Shown here: positions 22,694 to 32,071 of the stretch, in pieces
Numbering within the stretch: the stretch's first letter is position 1
Layout of the letters: every line of letters begins with the position of its first letter
Source of the DNA: Nonomuraea helvata
Lineage (GTDB): Bacteria > Actinomycetota > Actinomycetes > Streptosporangiales > Streptosporangiaceae
Direction: 5' to 3'
Assembly: GCF_039535785.1 (NCBI RefSeq)
Contig: NZ_BAAAXV010000009.1
Location: forward strand, 1,364,001 to 1,428,000
DNA: 64,000 bases
Position numbers and translations under genes: made by a program
The notes under the pieces: generated by a model
What the model saw: the letters and a program-made list of their open reading frames with translations, nothing else
The model's database searches: none
Told to the model about the DNA's origin: nothing

Positions 22694-24676
22694 CTACACC
22701 TCGATATGCGAGCCCATGATGACTGTGCGGTCGCGGGGCAGGCCGAAGTACTCGGCGGCGTCGGCGGTGATGTAGGAGGTCGCGATGAACAACCGCTTCC
22801 GCCAGGGCGCCATCGTCGGATCCTCCCCGCGCCGAAGCTCGATCTTCGACAGGAAGTAGGACGCCTGGTCGAGCTCCAGCCGCCCCTCGGTCGTTGCCGG
22901 GTCGAGCATCGCGAGCGCACCGGGCACGTCGGGTGTCTCCATGTAGCCGAACCGAGCGGTGACGTGGATGATCCCGTCGTCGGCGTGGCCGAGGTCGTCG
23001 ACGACGATGCGTCGGCCGGCCGGAACCCGGGGCACGGGCTCGGTCTCGATCGACATGATCAGGACGTGCTCGTGCCGAACGTGATTGTGCTCGACATTGG
23101 CCCGCATGGCCAGCGGCGTGGTTTCCTTACCGCGGTTGAGGAAGACGGCCGTGCCGGGGACGCGTCGGGTCGCTGCCTTGCCGGTGCGTAGCCGGTCGAT
23201 GAACTCGGGCAGCGCCCCTTCGCGCAGTCTCCGCTCAGCGGTGACGATCTCGCGCCCCCGCCGCCAGGTCGTCATGACGGTGAACGCGGTGAGGCCGATC
23301 AGCAGCGGCAACCACGCACCGTGAACGAGTTTGGTCAGGTTGGCCGCGACGAACAGCAGATCCACTGCCAGCAGCACGGTGGCGCCGAGGCCGACGATCC
23401 ACAGCGGTGTGCCCCATTTCGCGCGGGCCACGTAGAAGAACAGCAGCGTGGTGATGGTGATCGTCCCGGTCACCGCCATGCCGAAAGCGAAGGCCAGCGC
23501 CGTGGAGCTGCGGAATGCGAAGACCAGGGTGAGCACTGAGACCATCAGCAGCCAGTTGATCCATGGGACGTAGATCTGGCCCATCGTGGACTCTGAGGTG
23601 TGCGCGATCCGCAGCCTCGGCAGGTAGCCGAGCTGTGCGGCCTGGGAGGCGACCGAGTACGCGCCCGTGATCACCGCCTGGGACGCGATCACAGTCGCCG
23701 CCGTGGCCAGCAGGACCATCGGCAGTCGTCCCCAGTCTGGCACGAGCAGGAAGAACGGGCTGCTGATGTTGGCCGGATCGGCGAGGATCAGGGCTCCCTG
23801 GCCCAGGTAGCTGAGAACGCACGCGGGAAACACGAGGACCAGCCAGGCCCGGTTGATCGACCGGCGACCGAAGTGCCCCATGTCCGCGTACAACGCCTCG
23901 GCGCCGGTGACCGCGAGCACGACCGCGGCCAAGGCGAAGAACGCGGTGCCGAAATGTCCGACCAGGAAGTCCATCGCGTAGGTCGGCGACAACGCCTTGA
24001 GGATCTCCGGGTGGTCGACGATGCCGGCCACCCCGCACGCGCCGATGGTCATGAACCAGGCGATCATCACAGGTCCGAACACCCGGCCGACTGCCGCGGT
24101 TCCTCGGCGCTGCGCCAGGAAGAGCAGCACGATGATCACTGCGGTGATCGGCACGACCAGCTCTTCCAGCGACGACTCGACGACCTTGAGCCCCTCGACC
24201 GCCGACAGCACCGAGATCGCCGGCGTGATCATGCTGTCCCCGAAGAACAGCGAAGCCCCGAAGATGCCGAGCGCCGCCAGCACAACGGCTGCCCGCCGGT
24301 CACGCTGTGCGCCCCACCGTCGCAACAGTGTGATCAGCGCCATGATGCCACCCTCGCCGTCATTGTCGGCGCGCATCGCCAGCAGCACGTAGGTGACCGT
24401 GACGATGATCATCACTGACCAGAACACCAGCGACACCACCCCGAACACGTTCTCCGTGCTGACCGGGACAGGATGCGGGTCGCTCGGGTTGAACACCGTC
24501 TGGAGGGTGTAGATGGGGCTGGTCCCGATGTCGCCGAACACCACACCGAGAGCACCGATCACCAATGCGAGCCGCACCGAGTCGTGCGCGGTCACACTAC
24601 GAGCCGCCGATGGCTCCCCTGACGCCCGCGATGCGGATCCACCGTCCAACGCGGGCTCGTGCCGTCGATGGGGCAC
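22694..24676 (-). CDS. kup: Potassium uptake protein Kup
   Basis: A 660-residue KUP/HAK/KT family transporter. ALVIGALGVVFGDIGTSPIY (about residues 37-56) is the family hallmark, with twelve transmembrane helices to about residue 450 and a cytosolic domain ending DRTVIMGSHIEV. It imports K+ together with H+. Length and motifs are normal. The start MPHRRHEP at 24676 is the longest reading; the helix bundle starts near residue 35, so a later start is also possible. It is the first of several cation-transport genes in the next 15 kb. Confidence 0.95.
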   Translation of the reverse strand: MPHRRHEPALDGGSASRASGEPSAARSVTAHDSVRLALVIGALGVVFGDIGTSPIYTLQTVFNPSDPHPVPVSTENVFGVVSLVFWSVMIIVTVTYVLLAMRADNDGEGGIMALITLLRRWGAQRDRRAAVVLAALGIFGASLFFGDSMITPAISVLSAVEGLKVVESSLEELVVPITAVIIVLLFLAQRRGTAAVGRVFGPVMIAWFMTIGACGVAGIVDHPEILKALSPTYAMDFLVGHFGTAFFALAAVVLAVTGAEALYADMGHFGRRSINRAWLVLVFPACVLSYLGQGALILADPANISSPFFLLVPDWGRLPMVLLATAATVIASQAVITGAYSVASQAAQLGYLPRLRIAHTSESTMGQIYVPWINWLLMVSVLTLVFAFRSSTALAFAFGMAVTGTITITTLLFFYVARAKWGTPLWIVGLGATVLLAVDLLFVAANLTKLVHGAWLPLLIGLTAFTVMTTWRRGREIVTAERRLREGALPEFIDRLRTGKAATRRVPGTAVFLNRGKETTPLAMRANVEHNHVRHEHVLIMSIETEPVPRVPAGRRIVVDDLGHADDGIIHVTARFGYMETPDVPGALAMLDPATTEGRLELDQASYFLSKIELRRGEDPTMAPWRKRLFIATSYITADAAEYFGLPRDRTVIMGSHIEV

Positions 24677-24804
24677 GACGCTTCTCCTCCGTGCGGGCTG
24701 CTATGCCGGGCGATACTGATTCCCAACATAACCATCGATAGTCGCACTCACTGACAGCGGGGCAACGATTTAACACAATGCATCCGCATGCCCTGATCCT
24801 CGCA

Positions 24805-25233
24805 TTAAGGGCTTTCAATTCCTTTGTGTGCGACACCCTTGGCACGCCCATGTAGCTGTCCGAGAAGGACAGGAGCTCGACGCCGATCCGTGCGCATCAA
24901 GCGGTAGCGGCGGCGCAGCCAGCGCGCACGTGCCCAGACGCACCCCACCAACGCTATGACGGTGAACGCGGCCAGCCTGACGAGGTCGTTGTGCCCAAAG
25001 GCCAGTTCGGCTTCGGTGTGCACGAGGAAGCCCGTGGCGAAGCACCAGGCCATCACTCCTGTCGCCAGTGCGGCCAGGTAGCGCCTCGCCCAGAGCCCGA
25101 ACACGCCGACTGCCACGCCCATCAAGGCGACACGAGCCGTGGTCTCGAAGAGGGTCAGCGAGGCAAGGGCGCAGGTGGCCACCGCACATCCGAACCCGAC
25201 CGGAAGCAGCACTTCCAGAGGATGCCTGCGCAT
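24805..25233 (-). CDS. Small membrane protein, unrecognised
   Basis: A 142-residue protein with four hydrophobic segments (about residues 8-27, 33-47, 52-72, 82-100) followed by a very basic tail (RARWLRRRYRLMRTDRRR). No family is recognised. The start at 25233 follows AAAGGAA. It lies between Kup and the APC transporter in the same direction, with 128 bp to kup, so it may be part of a K+ transport group, but nothing in the sequence shows a role. Confidence 0.5.
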   Translation of the reverse strand: MRRHPLEVLLPVGFGCAVATCALASLTLFETTARVALMGVAVGVFGLWARRYLAALATGVMAWCFATGFLVHTEAELAFGHNDLVRLAAFTVIALVGCVWARARWLRRRYRLMRTDRRRAPVLLGQLHGRAKGVAHKGIESP

Positions 25234-25360
25234 CGACCGTTCCTTTCAGCGAGAGCCAGTCACATGAAACCGGCTCAAGCCCCCGGGAACGACATTTTCT
25301 ACGCCATTGCTACGCGCCCGATACGGCCGTTGACGCATTATTTACGCGCTAAGGAAAGGT

Positions 25361-25383
25361 CAAATCGCTTGCCCACTGATTTG
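25361..25383. repeat. CAAATC...GATTTG dyad
   Basis: CAAATC and GATTTG are inverted around 11 bases that contain GCTTGCC. The dyad upstream of kdp (30159-30174) has the same two arms around four bases, followed by CTTGCC. A shared regulator for K+ genes is possible. Confidence 0.35.
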
Positions 25384-25401
25384 CGGCATGGACAAAAGCC
25401 C

Positions 25402-25417
25402 CCCAGCACAAGCTGGG
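25402..25417 (-). terminator. Intrinsic terminator for the minus strand
   Basis: CCCAGC-ACAA-GCTGGG is a perfect 6-bp stem. On the minus strand it is followed by GGGGCTTTTG, giving a short U-run. It would end transcription from the APC transporter gene about 270 bp upstream. Confidence 0.5.
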
Positions 25418-25687
25418 AAGACCACAAGACCCAGCGAAAGCGACACATGCCAACACATCCCAGCCCATGGACAGAGCCGGCGAGCCCACACGACCTCGCC
25501 CAACTGGCCCGGCGGGGCCTGGAGGTCGGCACGGGCGCGGCCCTGTCGCTGTCGGCGCTGGGCGTGCCGGCCGGGTGGCCGTTCGTCGGGAAGATGCTCA
25601 TCCGGGGCACGGCCAAGCGGGTCGAACGCGACCTGACCGCCCATGGCCTCAACGGCCGCTTGTACCCGTGTGAACCTACGAGGCTGG

Positions 25688-27598
25688 TCAGCCGACGTGG
25701 ACGTGCGGTCTGCGTTCCTGATCCGGCTCGGCCTGGCGCAGCACCTCCCTGGTCAGCGGCGGTACGTCGCCGCCGCCGAAGACCAGGTAGCGCAGCATGG
25801 CCACGACCGGGTTGCCCTCGGTCCAGTGGAAGTAGATGTGCGGCACTCCCCCGGTCCGTTCGCGCAGGTAGAGCAGGAGCGCGGCCAGCGAGTTCGGGAC
25901 GGCCGAGCTCTCGATGGTGAGGATCTTGTGGCCGTACCGCTCCTCGCCCTTGACGTGCAGCTCGGTCTCGAACTCCGAGGCGTCCGGCACCGTCACCTCG
26001 ACGAACAGTACCGGCTCCGAGCTGCGCAGCCGATGGGTCTGCCAGGTCTCGCGGAGTTTGTCGTTGTATTCGGCCTGGTCGCGGGCGTTCGGCTCGTTGG
26101 CGATCACGTGGATCTCGCCGCACGCGTCGTTGACGAACTCCTCGGCCAGCCCGTCCAGACGCACCTCGGTCACCCGGAGCTCGGTGGAGCGGGTGGCCCG
26201 GGAGATCAGGGAGGTGACGATGATCGCCGCGATGAAGAACGAGGCGATCTTGACGCCGTCCGGTCGTTCGATCACGTTGTCCACCAGGGTGTAGCCCAGC
26301 ACCGCCGAGATCAGCGCGAACCCCGCCGTCGCCACCTGCTGACGCTTCTTCCACGCCGACAGCGTCACCGCCACCGCAGCTGACAGCATGAGCACCAGAA
26401 CGCCGGTGGCGTACGCGCCGCCCTGGGCGTCCACGTCCGCGTCGAAGATGACCGTGATGCCGAACCCGATCAGCGAGAACACGATCACCAGGGGTCGCAC
26501 CGCGCCCGTCCACTCCGGCGCCATGCCATAGCGCGGAAGGTACCGCGGCACCAGGTTGATCAGCCCGGCCATCGCCGAGGCCCCCGCGAACCACAGGATG
26601 GCGATCGTGGAGATGTCGTAGGCGGTGCCGAACCAGTTGCCCAGATATTCGTGCGCGAGGTAGGCCAGGGCACGGCCGTTCGCCTTGCCACCCTCCTCGA
26701 ACTCCTGATGCGGGATCAGCACGGTCGTCACGAAGCTGGAGAAGACCAGGAACACGCTCATGATCAGCGCGGCGGTGGTCAGCAAGCGCCGAGTGCCCTT
26801 TACCCGTTGCTCCATGTCGCCCTTGACCACGGGCATCACCGCGACACCGGTCTCGAACCCGGACATGCCCAAGGCCAGCTTCGGCATCACCAGGAGCGAC
26901 AACCCGATCATGACGAACGGGCTGCTGAAGTCCAGGCTCAGCGCGCGCTGCCAGTCCACCACCACCTGCGGCGACTCCAGCACGTGCACGATGGCACTCG
27001 AGACCACCACGGCGTTCAGCCCGAGGTAGATGAAGACGAGGATGACGGCGATGCCGATGGCCTCGGTGAAGCCCAGCATGAACACCCCGCCCAGCGCCGC
27101 CAGCAGCACCAGCGTCACGAGCACCCGCTGTCCGGCCAGGGCGTCGGGCACGAACGGGTTCTCCAGGATGTGCGCGGTCGCGTCCGCCGCCGACAGCGTC
27201 ATCGTGATCACGAAGTCGGTGGCGGCGAAGCCGAGCAGTGCCAGCACGAAGATCTTGCCCCACCACTGAGGCGCGAGCTTCTCCAGCATCGCGATCGAGC
27301 CCTGCCCGTACGGGCTCTCGGCGGCGACGCGACGGTAGACCGGCAGCGCGCCCAGCAGCGTGAGCGCCACCAGGAACAGGGTGGCGAGCGGAGAGAGCAG
27401 TCCGGCCGCCAGCGCGGCGATGCCCGGCTGGTAGCCGAGCGTGGAGAAGTAGTCCACGCCGGTCAGGCACATCACCCGCCACCACGGGTGCTTGACGTGG
27501 GGACCGTGCTCGATCTGCTTACGGTCGGTCTGCAGTCCCTCCAGCAGCCAGGAACGCAGTGTCCCTTCCGTAGCGGCCGGCCGTTTCGCCAGCACCAT
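25688..27598 (-). CDS. APC superfamily transporter (K+ or amino-acid type)
   Basis: A 636-residue permease with about twelve helices (first near residue 45) and a cytosolic C-terminal domain from about residue 465 (GEIHVIANEPNARDQAEYND and later segments). LTGVDYFSTLGYQPGIAALA is the first conserved helix. The large C-terminal domain and overall length recall KimA-type potassium importers of the APC superfamily. Its place among kup and kdp supports K+, but amino-acid transport cannot be excluded. ATG 27598 is preferred over GTG 27607 because AGGAG lies eight bases before it. Confidence 0.7.
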   Translation of the reverse strand: MVLAKRPAATEGTLRSWLLEGLQTDRKQIEHGPHVKHPWWRVMCLTGVDYFSTLGYQPGIAALAAGLLSPLATLFLVALTLLGALPVYRRVAAESPYGQGSIAMLEKLAPQWWGKIFVLALLGFAATDFVITMTLSAADATAHILENPFVPDALAGQRVLVTLVLLAALGGVFMLGFTEAIGIAVILVFIYLGLNAVVVSSAIVHVLESPQVVVDWQRALSLDFSSPFVMIGLSLLVMPKLALGMSGFETGVAVMPVVKGDMEQRVKGTRRLLTTAALIMSVFLVFSSFVTTVLIPHQEFEEGGKANGRALAYLAHEYLGNWFGTAYDISTIAILWFAGASAMAGLINLVPRYLPRYGMAPEWTGAVRPLVIVFSLIGFGITVIFDADVDAQGGAYATGVLVLMLSAAVAVTLSAWKKRQQVATAGFALISAVLGYTLVDNVIERPDGVKIASFFIAAIIVTSLISRATRSTELRVTEVRLDGLAEEFVNDACGEIHVIANEPNARDQAEYNDKLRETWQTHRLRSSEPVLFVEVTVPDASEFETELHVKGEERYGHKILTIESSAVPNSLAALLLYLRERTGGVPHIYFHWTEGNPVVAMLRYLVFGGGDVPPLTREVLRQAEPDQERRPHVHVG

Positions 27599-27763
27599 AA
27601 CGGTCACTCCTCGTCAAAACCCCGCAAAGACGCATCGGACACTACCTGTGCCGAAAGGGCGATTGCCGAGGTGAGGGCGTCAAGAAAACGTATAAATTGG
27701 CCGGCCCACAAAGATCGCTTCGAGGGCGCTACAACTCGCCCAGTCGCATAGGTCACACTGCGC

Positions 27764-28255
27764 CTAGCTGCGGGCGTAGTCGCGCCAGCGCGCGTCCAGG
27801 TCCTTGACCGCTTTCCTGGCCACCCACCAGTGCGCCAGGGAGCGGACCTGCCACAACGCCGACCAGGTCACTCCGCCCGCCACGGTGCCGGCTATCAGGA
27901 AGCCGAACACGATCTCAACCGGTCCGAAAGGACGCGGCGCCGGCCGGCCCTGGCGGTCGAGCCAGATCCGGACCCGCGTGCCGGAGACGCGGTCGAGCGG
28001 CGCGCGTACCTGGCCGGTGTGCTCCACACCGGCCTCGTCCTGCCAGCTCACCTGGGCGACGATGGCTTTCTCCTCGACCACCTGAGCGGCTACCTGATGG
28101 TGCGTGGCGCGATAGTCGCGCATCGCGTCGGCGACCGAGGCGGCGACCAGGACACCGGCAGCGCATCCGGCCACGAGCGCGATGACGGCCATGATGGCGC
28201 ACGGCCCGAACCGGTACGAGCGGGCGACGGTCGCGGGCGTGACGACGCTGAACAT
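27764..28255 (-). CDS. Rv1733c-like two-helix membrane protein
   Basis: A 163-residue protein with one helix near residues 20-42, an extracellular domain (QVSWQDEAGVEHTGQVRAPL then SGTRVRIWLDRQGRPAPRP) and a second helix near residues 115-138. This layout and the W-x-DRxG-x-P motif match the Rv1733c family of actinobacterial membrane proteins, whose function is unknown. The start at 28255 has GTAGGAG nine bases upstream. It is preceded by the antiporter gene in the same direction. Confidence 0.65.
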   Translation of the reverse strand: MFSVVTPATVARSYRFGPCAIMAVIALVAGCAAGVLVAASVADAMRDYRATHHQVAAQVVEEKAIVAQVSWQDEAGVEHTGQVRAPLDRVSGTRVRIWLDRQGRPAPRPFGPVEIVFGFLIAGTVAGGVTWSALWQVRSLAHWWVARKAVKDLDARWRDYARS

Positions 28256-28375
28256 CAACACGGCTCCTACGTGGGGATTTCTCCTCATGTTCGCCGGGGA
28301 GGAGCCGCTTGACGCCCGTCTCTACGGAACCTGGACGCCGTTTTGACGCCGATATATGGCATTTTTACGGGCGTT

Positions 28376-29914
28376 CTATTCCTTGGTGAAGCGCAGGTCC
28401 TGCCGGTCCAGGTAGCGCTGCAGGCGGCGGCGGGTGTGCTCGCTGACCTCGCCTGCCGCGTACATGCGGCTGAGCTCCGTGCTCTGCACGGAGAGCACCT
28501 GCCGCCGGACCTGGTTGTAGCCGCCGGGCATCGGCTCGGACTCCTGGTCCAGCTCCAACTGCAAGGAACGGCGCACGTGGTGGAGCACCGCGGGCGAGAC
28601 CACCTCCAGGTCCTCCAGTTCGTCCACGTACTCGCCCGCACGCTCCGCGAGCCGGTGCCACACCTTGAGGTACTCCGAGCGGGAGTGATCGGGGGCGACG
28701 GCCAGACCCGACAGCCTGACCAGCGGCGCCAGGGTGAAGCCCTGGACGATGAGGGAGACCACGATGACGCCGGTGGCCAGGACCATCAGCAGGCTGCGGT
28801 GCGGCAGCGGCTGCCCGGTGGTCGTGGTGAGCGGGATGGACAGGGCCGCGGCCAGCGGCACGACGCCACGCGCGCCGGCCCAGGAGATCACGGCAGGCAC
28901 CTGCCAGGTCGGCCGGAGCCGCCGTTCTCTGCGCCACTGCTGCAACGCGGCCAGCGGGAACACCCACGCCACCCGAACGAGGACCAGGACGACCACGATG
29001 GCCGGCACCGCCACCACCCATGGTTGCTCGACACCGGTGAGCTGGCGGATCTGGCTGGGCAGCTGCAGCCCGATGAGGCTGAAGACCACGCTCTCCAGCA
29101 CGAAGATCACCGTCCCGTAGACGGCGGTCAGCTGCAGCCGGATCCCGGAGTTGGTGAGCTGGTGGGCCTTGATGCCGAGAATCACCGACGCCACCACCAC
29201 CGCGGTCACGCCCGACCCGTGAACGGCCTCGGCCAGGACATAGGCCAGGTACGGAGTCACGAGCGCGATCACGCTCTCCAAGACGGGGTCCTCCGTGCGC
29301 CGCCGTACGAAAGAAACACCCGCGGCCACCACGGCGCCGACCGCTGCACCGCCCCCGGCCAGGCGCAGGAACTCCGCCGTCACACCACTCCAGCCCGCGA
29401 CGCCCCCGGCCACCGCCGCCGCGACCGCGATGCGGAACAGGATCAGGCTGGTGGCGTCGTTGAACAGGCTCTCGGCCTGCACGAGCGTCTGCAGCCGGGG
29501 CGGCAGCGCCAGCCTGCGGCCCAGCGCGGTGACGGCGACCGGGTCGGTGCTCGACAGCACCGCGCCGAGCACGAACCCCAGAGCCAGCGGCAGCGGCGTC
29601 AGCCACGCCGTCAGGAAGCCGACCGCGGCGGCGGAGGCGAGCACGAGCCCCACCGCGAGGAGGGACACCGGCCGCCACAGGCGTTTGAGGTCCGGCCAGG
29701 ACAGCTCCTCGCCGGCCGCGTACAGCAGCGGCGGCAGCACCACCAGGCTGACGATCTCGGGCGTGACGTGGATCTGCTCCGAGAAGGGCAGCAGCCCGAC
29801 ACCGATGCCGGCCACGACCAGCAACGACGGCGCCGGCACGCTGATCCGGTCAGCGAAGGTGGCCACCACGGTCGCCAGCGCAACCAGAAAAAGCACCACC
29901 TGTACGCTCTGCAC
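28376..29914 (-). CDS. CPA1 family Na+(K+)/H+ antiporter
   Basis: A 512-residue antiporter with about twelve helices. The ion-binding region is GAVLSSTDPVAVTALGRRL (about residues 107-125), with SLFNDATSLILF (ND motif, about residues 140-151), both hallmarks of NhaP-type exchangers. A cytosolic C-terminal domain of about 100 residues follows residue 410. It exchanges Na+ or K+ for H+. The start GTG 29914 is chosen because GAGGAG lies five bases upstream; ATG 29935 is an alternative. It is divergent from kdp, so cation export and import are neighbours. Confidence 0.9.
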   Translation of the reverse strand: MQSVQVVLFLVALATVVATFADRISVPAPSLLVVAGIGVGLLPFSEQIHVTPEIVSLVVLPPLLYAAGEELSWPDLKRLWRPVSLLAVGLVLASAAAVGFLTAWLTPLPLALGFVLGAVLSSTDPVAVTALGRRLALPPRLQTLVQAESLFNDATSLILFRIAVAAAVAGGVAGWSGVTAEFLRLAGGGAAVGAVVAAGVSFVRRRTEDPVLESVIALVTPYLAYVLAEAVHGSGVTAVVVASVILGIKAHQLTNSGIRLQLTAVYGTVIFVLESVVFSLIGLQLPSQIRQLTGVEQPWVVAVPAIVVVLVLVRVAWVFPLAALQQWRRERRLRPTWQVPAVISWAGARGVVPLAAALSIPLTTTTGQPLPHRSLLMVLATGVIVVSLIVQGFTLAPLVRLSGLAVAPDHSRSEYLKVWHRLAERAGEYVDELEDLEVVSPAVLHHVRRSLQLELDQESEPMPGGYNQVRRQVLSVQSTELSRMYAAGEVSEHTRRRLQRYLDRQDLRFTKE

Positions 29915-30237
29915 CACGTCTCCTCGGCTACCCATGACGAATGCCGACCAGACTTCCCGGCGCACCAGGGCAAACCGTACCCGAAGGACAGCACGCGTAG
30001 TAAGCCCGTTAAGGGGCATTACGGGCGGCTGGGCCCCGACCGGGAAGCAAACCGGGCCACCAGCAACCGTGCCACGCCACGGAAGCGGCGCCCCGTAGAG
30101 ATGGCGTCAATATTCCGGCTTTGGCCGTATGGAAGCCGTCAAGACCGGCAAAACGGCACAAATCCCGAGATTTGCTTGCCTTGGTGCCGCGCGAGGTAGG
30201 CGCGGCCGAACCAACATATCCAGATTGAGGAGTGGGG
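29915..30237. other. Divergent control region between the antiporter and kdp
   Basis: These 323 bp separate the antiporter from the kdp operon. They contain a stem-loop (30155-30180). No gene is evident and no c-di-AMP riboswitch consensus was found. Confidence 0.45.
30155..30180 (+). promoter_or_regulatory. Stem-loop or operator upstream of kdp
   Basis: CAAATC-CCGA-GATTTG is a perfect 6-4-6 dyad (30159-30174), extended by outer GGCA...TGCC with a two-base bulge. It lies 58 bp before the first small ORF of the operon. It could be the KdpE operator or an RNA hairpin. Confidence 0.45.
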
Positions 30238-30321
30238 ATGGCTGACGTCATCTTCGTCGCCCTGACGATCGCGGTCTTCGCGATTCTCGGGCTGGTCGTC
30301 AAGGCGGTGGAGCGGCTGTGA
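30238..30321 (+). CDS. 27-residue membrane peptide ahead of kdpF
   Basis: ATG 30238 follows GAGGAG at good spacing. It encodes MADVIFVALTIAVFAILGLV then VKAVERL, a single transmembrane helix with a positively charged end. Its TGA overlaps the kdpF GTG (GTGA), so kdpF is coupled to it. Similar short ORFs precede kdpF in other actinobacteria (recalled, not searched). It is not KdpF, which follows in a different frame. It may be a second small subunit or regulator of the K+ ATPase. Gene finders usually miss it because of its size. Confidence 0.75.
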   Translation: MADVIFVALTIAVFAILGLVVKAVERL

Positions 30322-30407
30322 ATGCCGTCAACGCCGCGGGTCTCGTCGTGGTCGCCGGCCTGGTGATCTTCATGGTCGCGGCCCTGCTGTTCCCGGAGCG
30401 GTTCTGA
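30318..30407 (+). CDS. kdpF: K+-transporting ATPase subunit F
   Basis: A 29-residue single-helix peptide starting at GTG. It ends VIFMVAALLFPERF; the LLFPE(R/K)F end is the KdpF hallmark. KdpF stabilises the KdpABC complex in the membrane. It overlaps the preceding small ORF by four bases, and its stop overlaps the kdpA ATG by one base (TGATG). Confidence 0.93.
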   Translation: MNAVNAAGLVVVAGLVIFMVAALLFPERF

Positions 30408-32068
30408 TGTCGCCGACCCTGGCGGGCATCCTGTTCATCGCCTCCCTCCTGCTCGCCCTCGCCCTCTGTTACAAGCCGCTGGGCGACTACATGTACCGCG
30501 TCTACGCCAGCACCAGGCACAACGTCGTGGAACGCTGGATCTACCGGCTGCTCGGCGTCCAGCCGGACGGCGAGCAGCGCTGGGGCGTCTACGCGCGCAG
30601 CGTGCTGGCATTCTCGGTGCTGTCGATCCTGTTCCTGTACGGCCTGCAGCGGCTGCAGAACCACCTGTTCCTGTCCCTGGGGATGAAGCCGGTCGAGCCG
30701 GCGCTGGCCTGGAACACCGCGGTCAGCTTCGTCACCAACACCAACTGGCAGGCCTACTCCGGCGAGTCGGCCATGGGCCACGTGGTGCAGACCGCGGGCC
30801 TGGCCGTGCAGAACTTCGTCTCCGCGGCGGTCGGCATGGCGGTGGCCATCGCCCTGGTACGCGGGTTCGCCCGCAAGAAGGCCGACACGCTCGGCAACTT
30901 CTGGGTGGACCTGGTCCGCGGCACCCTGCGCATCCTGCTGCCCATCGCGTTCGTGGCCGCGCTGGTGCTGGTGGCGGGCGGCGCCATCCAGACGTTCGCC
31001 GATCACAGCACGTGGACGACGCTGACCGGCGGCGAGCAGACCTTCACCCCGGCCGCGGCCGCCTCACAGGAGGCCATCAAGGACCTGGGCACGAACGGCG
31101 GCGGCATCTTCAACGTCAACTCGGCCCACCCGTTCGAGAACCCCACGTCGTGGACGAACTGGCTGACCATCTTCCTGCTGCTCGTCATCGCGACGTGCCT
31201 GCCGCGCACGTTCGGGCGCATGGTGGGTGACAACCGGCAGGGCTACGCCATCGTGAGCGTGATGGCGATCATCGCGATCATCAGCATCGGCGTGACGAAC
31301 TGGGCCGAACTGAGCGCCGGCGGCACCGTGCCGCAGGCCATCGGCCAGGCGATGGAGGGCCGGGACGTGCGCTTCGGCGTGTCCAACTCCGGCATGTTCG
31401 CCACCGCCACCACCCTGACTTCCACAGGCTCGGTGGACTCCTTCCACGACTCCTACACCGCCATCGGCGGCGGCATGCTGATCTTCAACATGCTGCTGGG
31501 CGAGGTGGCGCCCGGCGGCGTCGGCGCGGGTCTGTACGGCATCCTGATCCTGGCCGTGATCACGGTGTTCGTGGCCGGCCTGATGGTCGGCCGGACCCCC
31601 GAGTACCTGGGCAAGAAGATCGGCGCCCGCGAGATCAAGCTGGCCTCACTGTACTTCCTGGCCACCCCGATGCTGGTGCTGATCGGCACCGCCGTGGCGA
31701 TGGCCACCGAGACCGGCCGCTCGGCCATGCTGAACAGCGGCCCGCACGGCCTTTCGGAGATCCTGTACGCCTACACCTCTGCGTCCAACAACAACGGCTC
31801 GGCCTTCGCCGGCGTCAGCGTGAACACCCCCTTCCACAACACCACGCTCGGCCTGTGCATGGCTTTCGGCCGCTTCCTGCCGATCGTGCTGGCGCTGGCC
31901 CTTGCCGGATCGCTGGCCCAGCAGGCGCCCGTCCCCGCGAGCGCGGGCACACTGCCCACCTACCGGCCGCAGTTCGTCGGCATGGTCGTCGGCGTGACGA
32001 TCATCCTGGTCGCCCTCACCTTCCTCCCGGCACTGGCGCTCGGCCCCCTCGCAGAAGGACTTCGCTAG
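30407..32068 (+). CDS. kdpA: K+-transporting ATPase subunit A
   Basis: A 553-residue membrane subunit that selects K+. The four selectivity-filter repeats are visible, including SFVTNTNWQAYSGE (about residues 106-119), LGTNGGGIFNVNSAHPFENP (about residues 227-246) and TSASNNNGSAFAGV. Length is normal. It forms the high-affinity K+ channel of KdpFABC. It is coupled to kdpF and followed by kdpB after three bases. Confidence 0.97.
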   Translation: MSPTLAGILFIASLLLALALCYKPLGDYMYRVYASTRHNVVERWIYRLLGVQPDGEQRWGVYARSVLAFSVLSILFLYGLQRLQNHLFLSLGMKPVEPALAWNTAVSFVTNTNWQAYSGESAMGHVVQTAGLAVQNFVSAAVGMAVAIALVRGFARKKADTLGNFWVDLVRGTLRILLPIAFVAALVLVAGGAIQTFADHSTWTTLTGGEQTFTPAAAASQEAIKDLGTNGGGIFNVNSAHPFENPTSWTNWLTIFLLLVIATCLPRTFGRMVGDNRQGYAIVSVMAIIAIISIGVTNWAELSAGGTVPQAIGQAMEGRDVRFGVSNSGMFATATTLTSTGSVDSFHDSYTAIGGGMLIFNMLLGEVAPGGVGAGLYGILILAVITVFVAGLMVGRTPEYLGKKIGAREIKLASLYFLATPMLVLIGTAVAMATETGRSAMLNSGPHGLSEILYAYTSASNNNGSAFAGVSVNTPFHNTTLGLCMAFGRFLPIVLALALAGSLAQQAPVPASAGTLPTYRPQFVGMVVGVTIILVALTFLPALALGPLAEGLR

Positions 32069-32071
32069 AAC

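Larger units (their letters stand above)
25234..25687. other. 454-bp interval with dyads and a possible short ORF
   Basis: The interval holds a CAAATC...GATTTG dyad (25361-25383), a hairpin (25402-25417) and a plus-strand reading from ATG 25447. That reading has a protein-like stretch (LAQLARRGLEVGTGAALSLS, then GVPAGWPFVGKMLI) but then runs antisense into the APC gene. It may be a relic. No other signal was seen. Confidence 0.35.

Noticed and set aside
24677..24804. c-di-AMP (ydaO-type) riboswitch upstream of kup, and at 30020-30237 upstream of kdp
   Set aside because: K+ genes often carry one, but I could not find the conserved GGGGAACC and related boxes on the expected strand.
25447..25920. 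Plus-strand ORF as a real gene
   Set aside because: Only about the first 75 residues look protein-like; the rest is antisense to the APC transporter. Kept only as a possible relic.
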